64,000 nucleotides of DNA from Notospermus geniculatus (Eukaryota; Nemertea; Pilidiophora; Heteronemertea; Lineidae). Below the pieces are notes generated by a model that did not search any database, was not told where the DNA came from, and worked only from the letters and a program-made list of their open reading frames with translations. Shown piece by piece: positions 62,184 through 64,000 of the stretch; positions within the stretch are counted from its first letter, which is position 1, and each line of letters opens with the position of its first letter. Where the stretch lies: NCBI GenBank assembly GCA_002633025.1, contig NMRB01001766.1, positions 65,234 to 129,233 on the forward strand, read 5' to 3'. The translations under genes were made by a program, and so were the position numbers.

Positions 62184-63074
62184 ACACTAACATATACTTT
62201 GGGGTCTATAAGCATTGCTGTGTAAAAACAATAAATGTTATGCACATGTGTCACTCATTGATTAAAAATATCATTATCATCATAATATCAGCATAGCAGT
62301 ACCCTAGAAAACATCATCATACAACACATATACCGTACAGAGAAACTTATCAAATACTGCCATGACTGCTACATCAAAATCATTTACTAGAAACTAAACA
62401 CATTACGGTCGCTTACCGAACAATGGGCCCCACCAAAAATATTGCATACGTAACACTGGTAAGTAACACTATAAAGAGAAGAGAGCAGAGAATGTGTCCC
62501 CCAAAAAATATAAAATCACATACACACAACATAATTTCAATCACAGCTTTGTACTGTCTCATCCGAGGAGATTTAAACAGTTCCCAAAACCGAGTGAATT
62601 CTCCACAAAACACTCATCAAACACACGGGAGATCCATGAAGTTCCAATGAAATATTACACTTGTAGTAGCGTCCTAAAGAATCTTCCATGAGATAAACCA
62701 AAGTTCCAACGAAAAGCACTTCCAAGTTTTCCAAAAAATGACGTCGAGTCATGAAATTCCGTATCACGAGATGTTACCATAGCTACCAAAACTTTCGTCC
62801 AATGAGATTTCGTCCAATAAGAACCAGCACTGAGTTGAGGAAGGAGGCAAGATGGAGACCTGCCAAAACGTGTTCTGAACTGTCAAATTTACGTCAAAAA
62901 GTTCGAAGGAATTTTACTTATCCGTTAGAGGTTCCAAAGTCATGAGAAAAGTACCAAAATAATCGTAATGAAGTAAGCAATAACGTGAAGTAATCCGTTT
63001 AGAAATTCAAAATTCGTTTCCTTAAAATTGTTGACCCTGACGCAGATGACATTGTGCCACATGTGAAATCCGTC
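62184..63074. other. No recognised gene
   Basis: AT-rich. From 62620 to 62960 short phrases such as gttccaa and atgaaattcc recur irregularly. No domain. Confidence 0.4.
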
Positions 63075-63572
63075 TCAATCATGTCGATCTTCTGGGTTGT
63101 CCGGGAACGATCCTACATCGGGTTTTCCACCATGTTGTATTAATAATGTACGACAACTGGCTCGTTGGAAGGTATTAATGCTGATTTTCACATGCCCACG
63201 CTTGTTATAGAGACGCTTGCCAAACTTCAAAATGAGGCTATCCTTGAGTACAGCTGACTTCACATCATCATCCTTCATTGAGGCCAATACAACCTGTAGT
63301 CCATCGGGCAACTCAACGTCATGTTTCTGAGGAATCAATAGCACTGATCGCTTCTCAACTCTACCACCTTAGACTTTCTTTGGCGGGCAGAGCTTACAAT
63401 TTCTTTGGTGGCGCCACAGGTCTTTCTTCAGATAAAACCGAAGACAATGTTCGCACGGAAGGTAACCACCTTCATTGCGGCCATCATCACATTTTTCACT
63501 GGGCAGTTTGTTAACAATCAGGTCACCCGATCCAGCATTCATGCACTCAACATTGTGGTTGTAGTCACCCTT
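63075..63572 (-). pseudogene. Tyrosine-recombinase-type ORF, N-terminal half
   Basis: KKGDYNHNVECMNAGSGDLI, YLPCEHCLRFYLKKDLWRHQ, RNCKLCPPKK, then after a stop RSVLLIPQKHDVELPDGLQV, VLASMKDDDVKSAVLKDSLI and LKFGKRLYNKRGHVKISI. A C2H2-like finger followed by the helical core-binding-like section (DxLILxFGxRLYNKxG) that precedes the catalytic half seen at 30096-30896. One TAG (after PPKKV) and later shifts. At 63572 it is cut by the next repeat. Confidence 0.65.
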
Positions 63573-64000
63573 TTTTAGCTCAGCTGACCAAAGGTCAGCA
63601 GAGCTAGTCAGATAACTATTCAGTGGCGTCACGCGTCAGTCCGTCACTCCAGACGTCAAACTATGCCCGACGTTTTGTAACCGTAATAGCCAGAGACTCA
63701 AAATTTCATCTGAAGGTAGCCCTGGTGAAACTCTACTAGGAAACCGAAAATCAGCCCGTTTCAACGCACACAAACGACACCAGGGGGCGTCATAGGCAAA
63801 CCATGTTTTGGCCACTAGCTCGCTTCATTGATAAATGACTTGGACAAACTCACCAGCAGTGGGAAGAGGATCAATGGGCACATAATTTACCCCCTCAAAA
63901 GATTCTGAAATATTTCACCAGGGGGCGTGGTGTCCAAAAAACCACTTCGGAAGATTTTTAAAATTTCCCGCACTTCCGAGTGTGACGACAACCTGGCCGA
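63573..64000 (+). mobile_element. AGCTCA repeat element, copy 3 (runs off the window)
   Basis: Starts after a T-run with agctcagctgaccaaaggtc and a matching gagct hairpin. The empty target is seen at about 51450 (cacccttttttt followed by ccag). The interior differs from copies 1 and 2 but has the same style (gtccgtcactccagacgtc, gtaaccgtaatagcc). Confidence 0.65.

Overview
The window reads as metazoan nuclear DNA, most likely from a marine invertebrate. The organism is inferred from intron-bearing exons, an LDL-receptor class A exon, tRNA-derived and Penelope-like retroelement signatures, BEL/Pao, piggyBac, MULE and tyrosine-recombinase relics, and frequent short motifs such as tacatgta and aggcctat; amphioxus or an ambulacrarian would fit, but I cannot fix the species. 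There are two long assembly gaps (979-1314 and 42219-42422) and five single Ns.

Only a little looks like ordinary host gene. A lone LDL-receptor class A exon lies on the plus strand near 3.9 kb. The last two exons of a single-pass membrane protein with a proline-rich PPAY tail lie on the minus strand (8817-8938 and 7430-7746), with consistent splice phases. Almost everything else is a graveyard of mobile-element coding fragments: BEL/Pao gag, reverse transcriptase and integrase; another LTR element; piggyBac; MULE; a tyrosine-recombinase-like ORF; DUF6589- and DUF6729-type ORFs; RecQ-like helicase pieces; a P2X7-C-terminal-like domain; PHD, OB-fold and SET fragments. Small elements with inverted repeats and near-perfect palindromes cut across these.

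Layout: 0-7 kb holds non-coding repeats and a 2-kb long-inverted-repeat element. 7.4-9 kb is the membrane-protein gene. 9.9-12.8 kb is a chimeric block (BEL RT, P2X7-C-like, gag, recombinase N-terminus, DUF6589), duplicated at 48.4-51.5 kb. 12.6-14.9 kb is a compact cassette (unknown ~390-aa protein, histone-type 3' processing signal, tandem promoter-like repeat, 52-aa ORF, palindromic array), duplicated at 40.3-42.2 kb. 15-18.3 kb holds a spliced proline-rich/zinc-ribbon gene broken by a repeat insertion. 19.5-30.9 kb and 42.4-45.7 kb share another multi-ORF block. 31-40 kb holds scattered transposase fragments. 46-63.6 kb holds piggyBac, a mosaic BEL element, RecQ-like, SET and LTR-element remains.

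Two points stand out. First, about 40 recognisable coding relics from many unrelated families lie on the minus strand and only one (21360-21960) on the plus strand, as expected for a one-strand piRNA cluster of flamenco type; a single giant composite element or repeated duplication of one block are alternatives. Second, two unrelated non-histone ORFs (the ~390-aa protein, in two copies, and a 133-aa protein at 24885-25286) are followed by a histone-mRNA-type stem-loop plus a purine-rich downstream element, suggesting an uncharacterised gene set that uses replication-dependent 3' end formation. Family names come from remembered motifs, with no database search.
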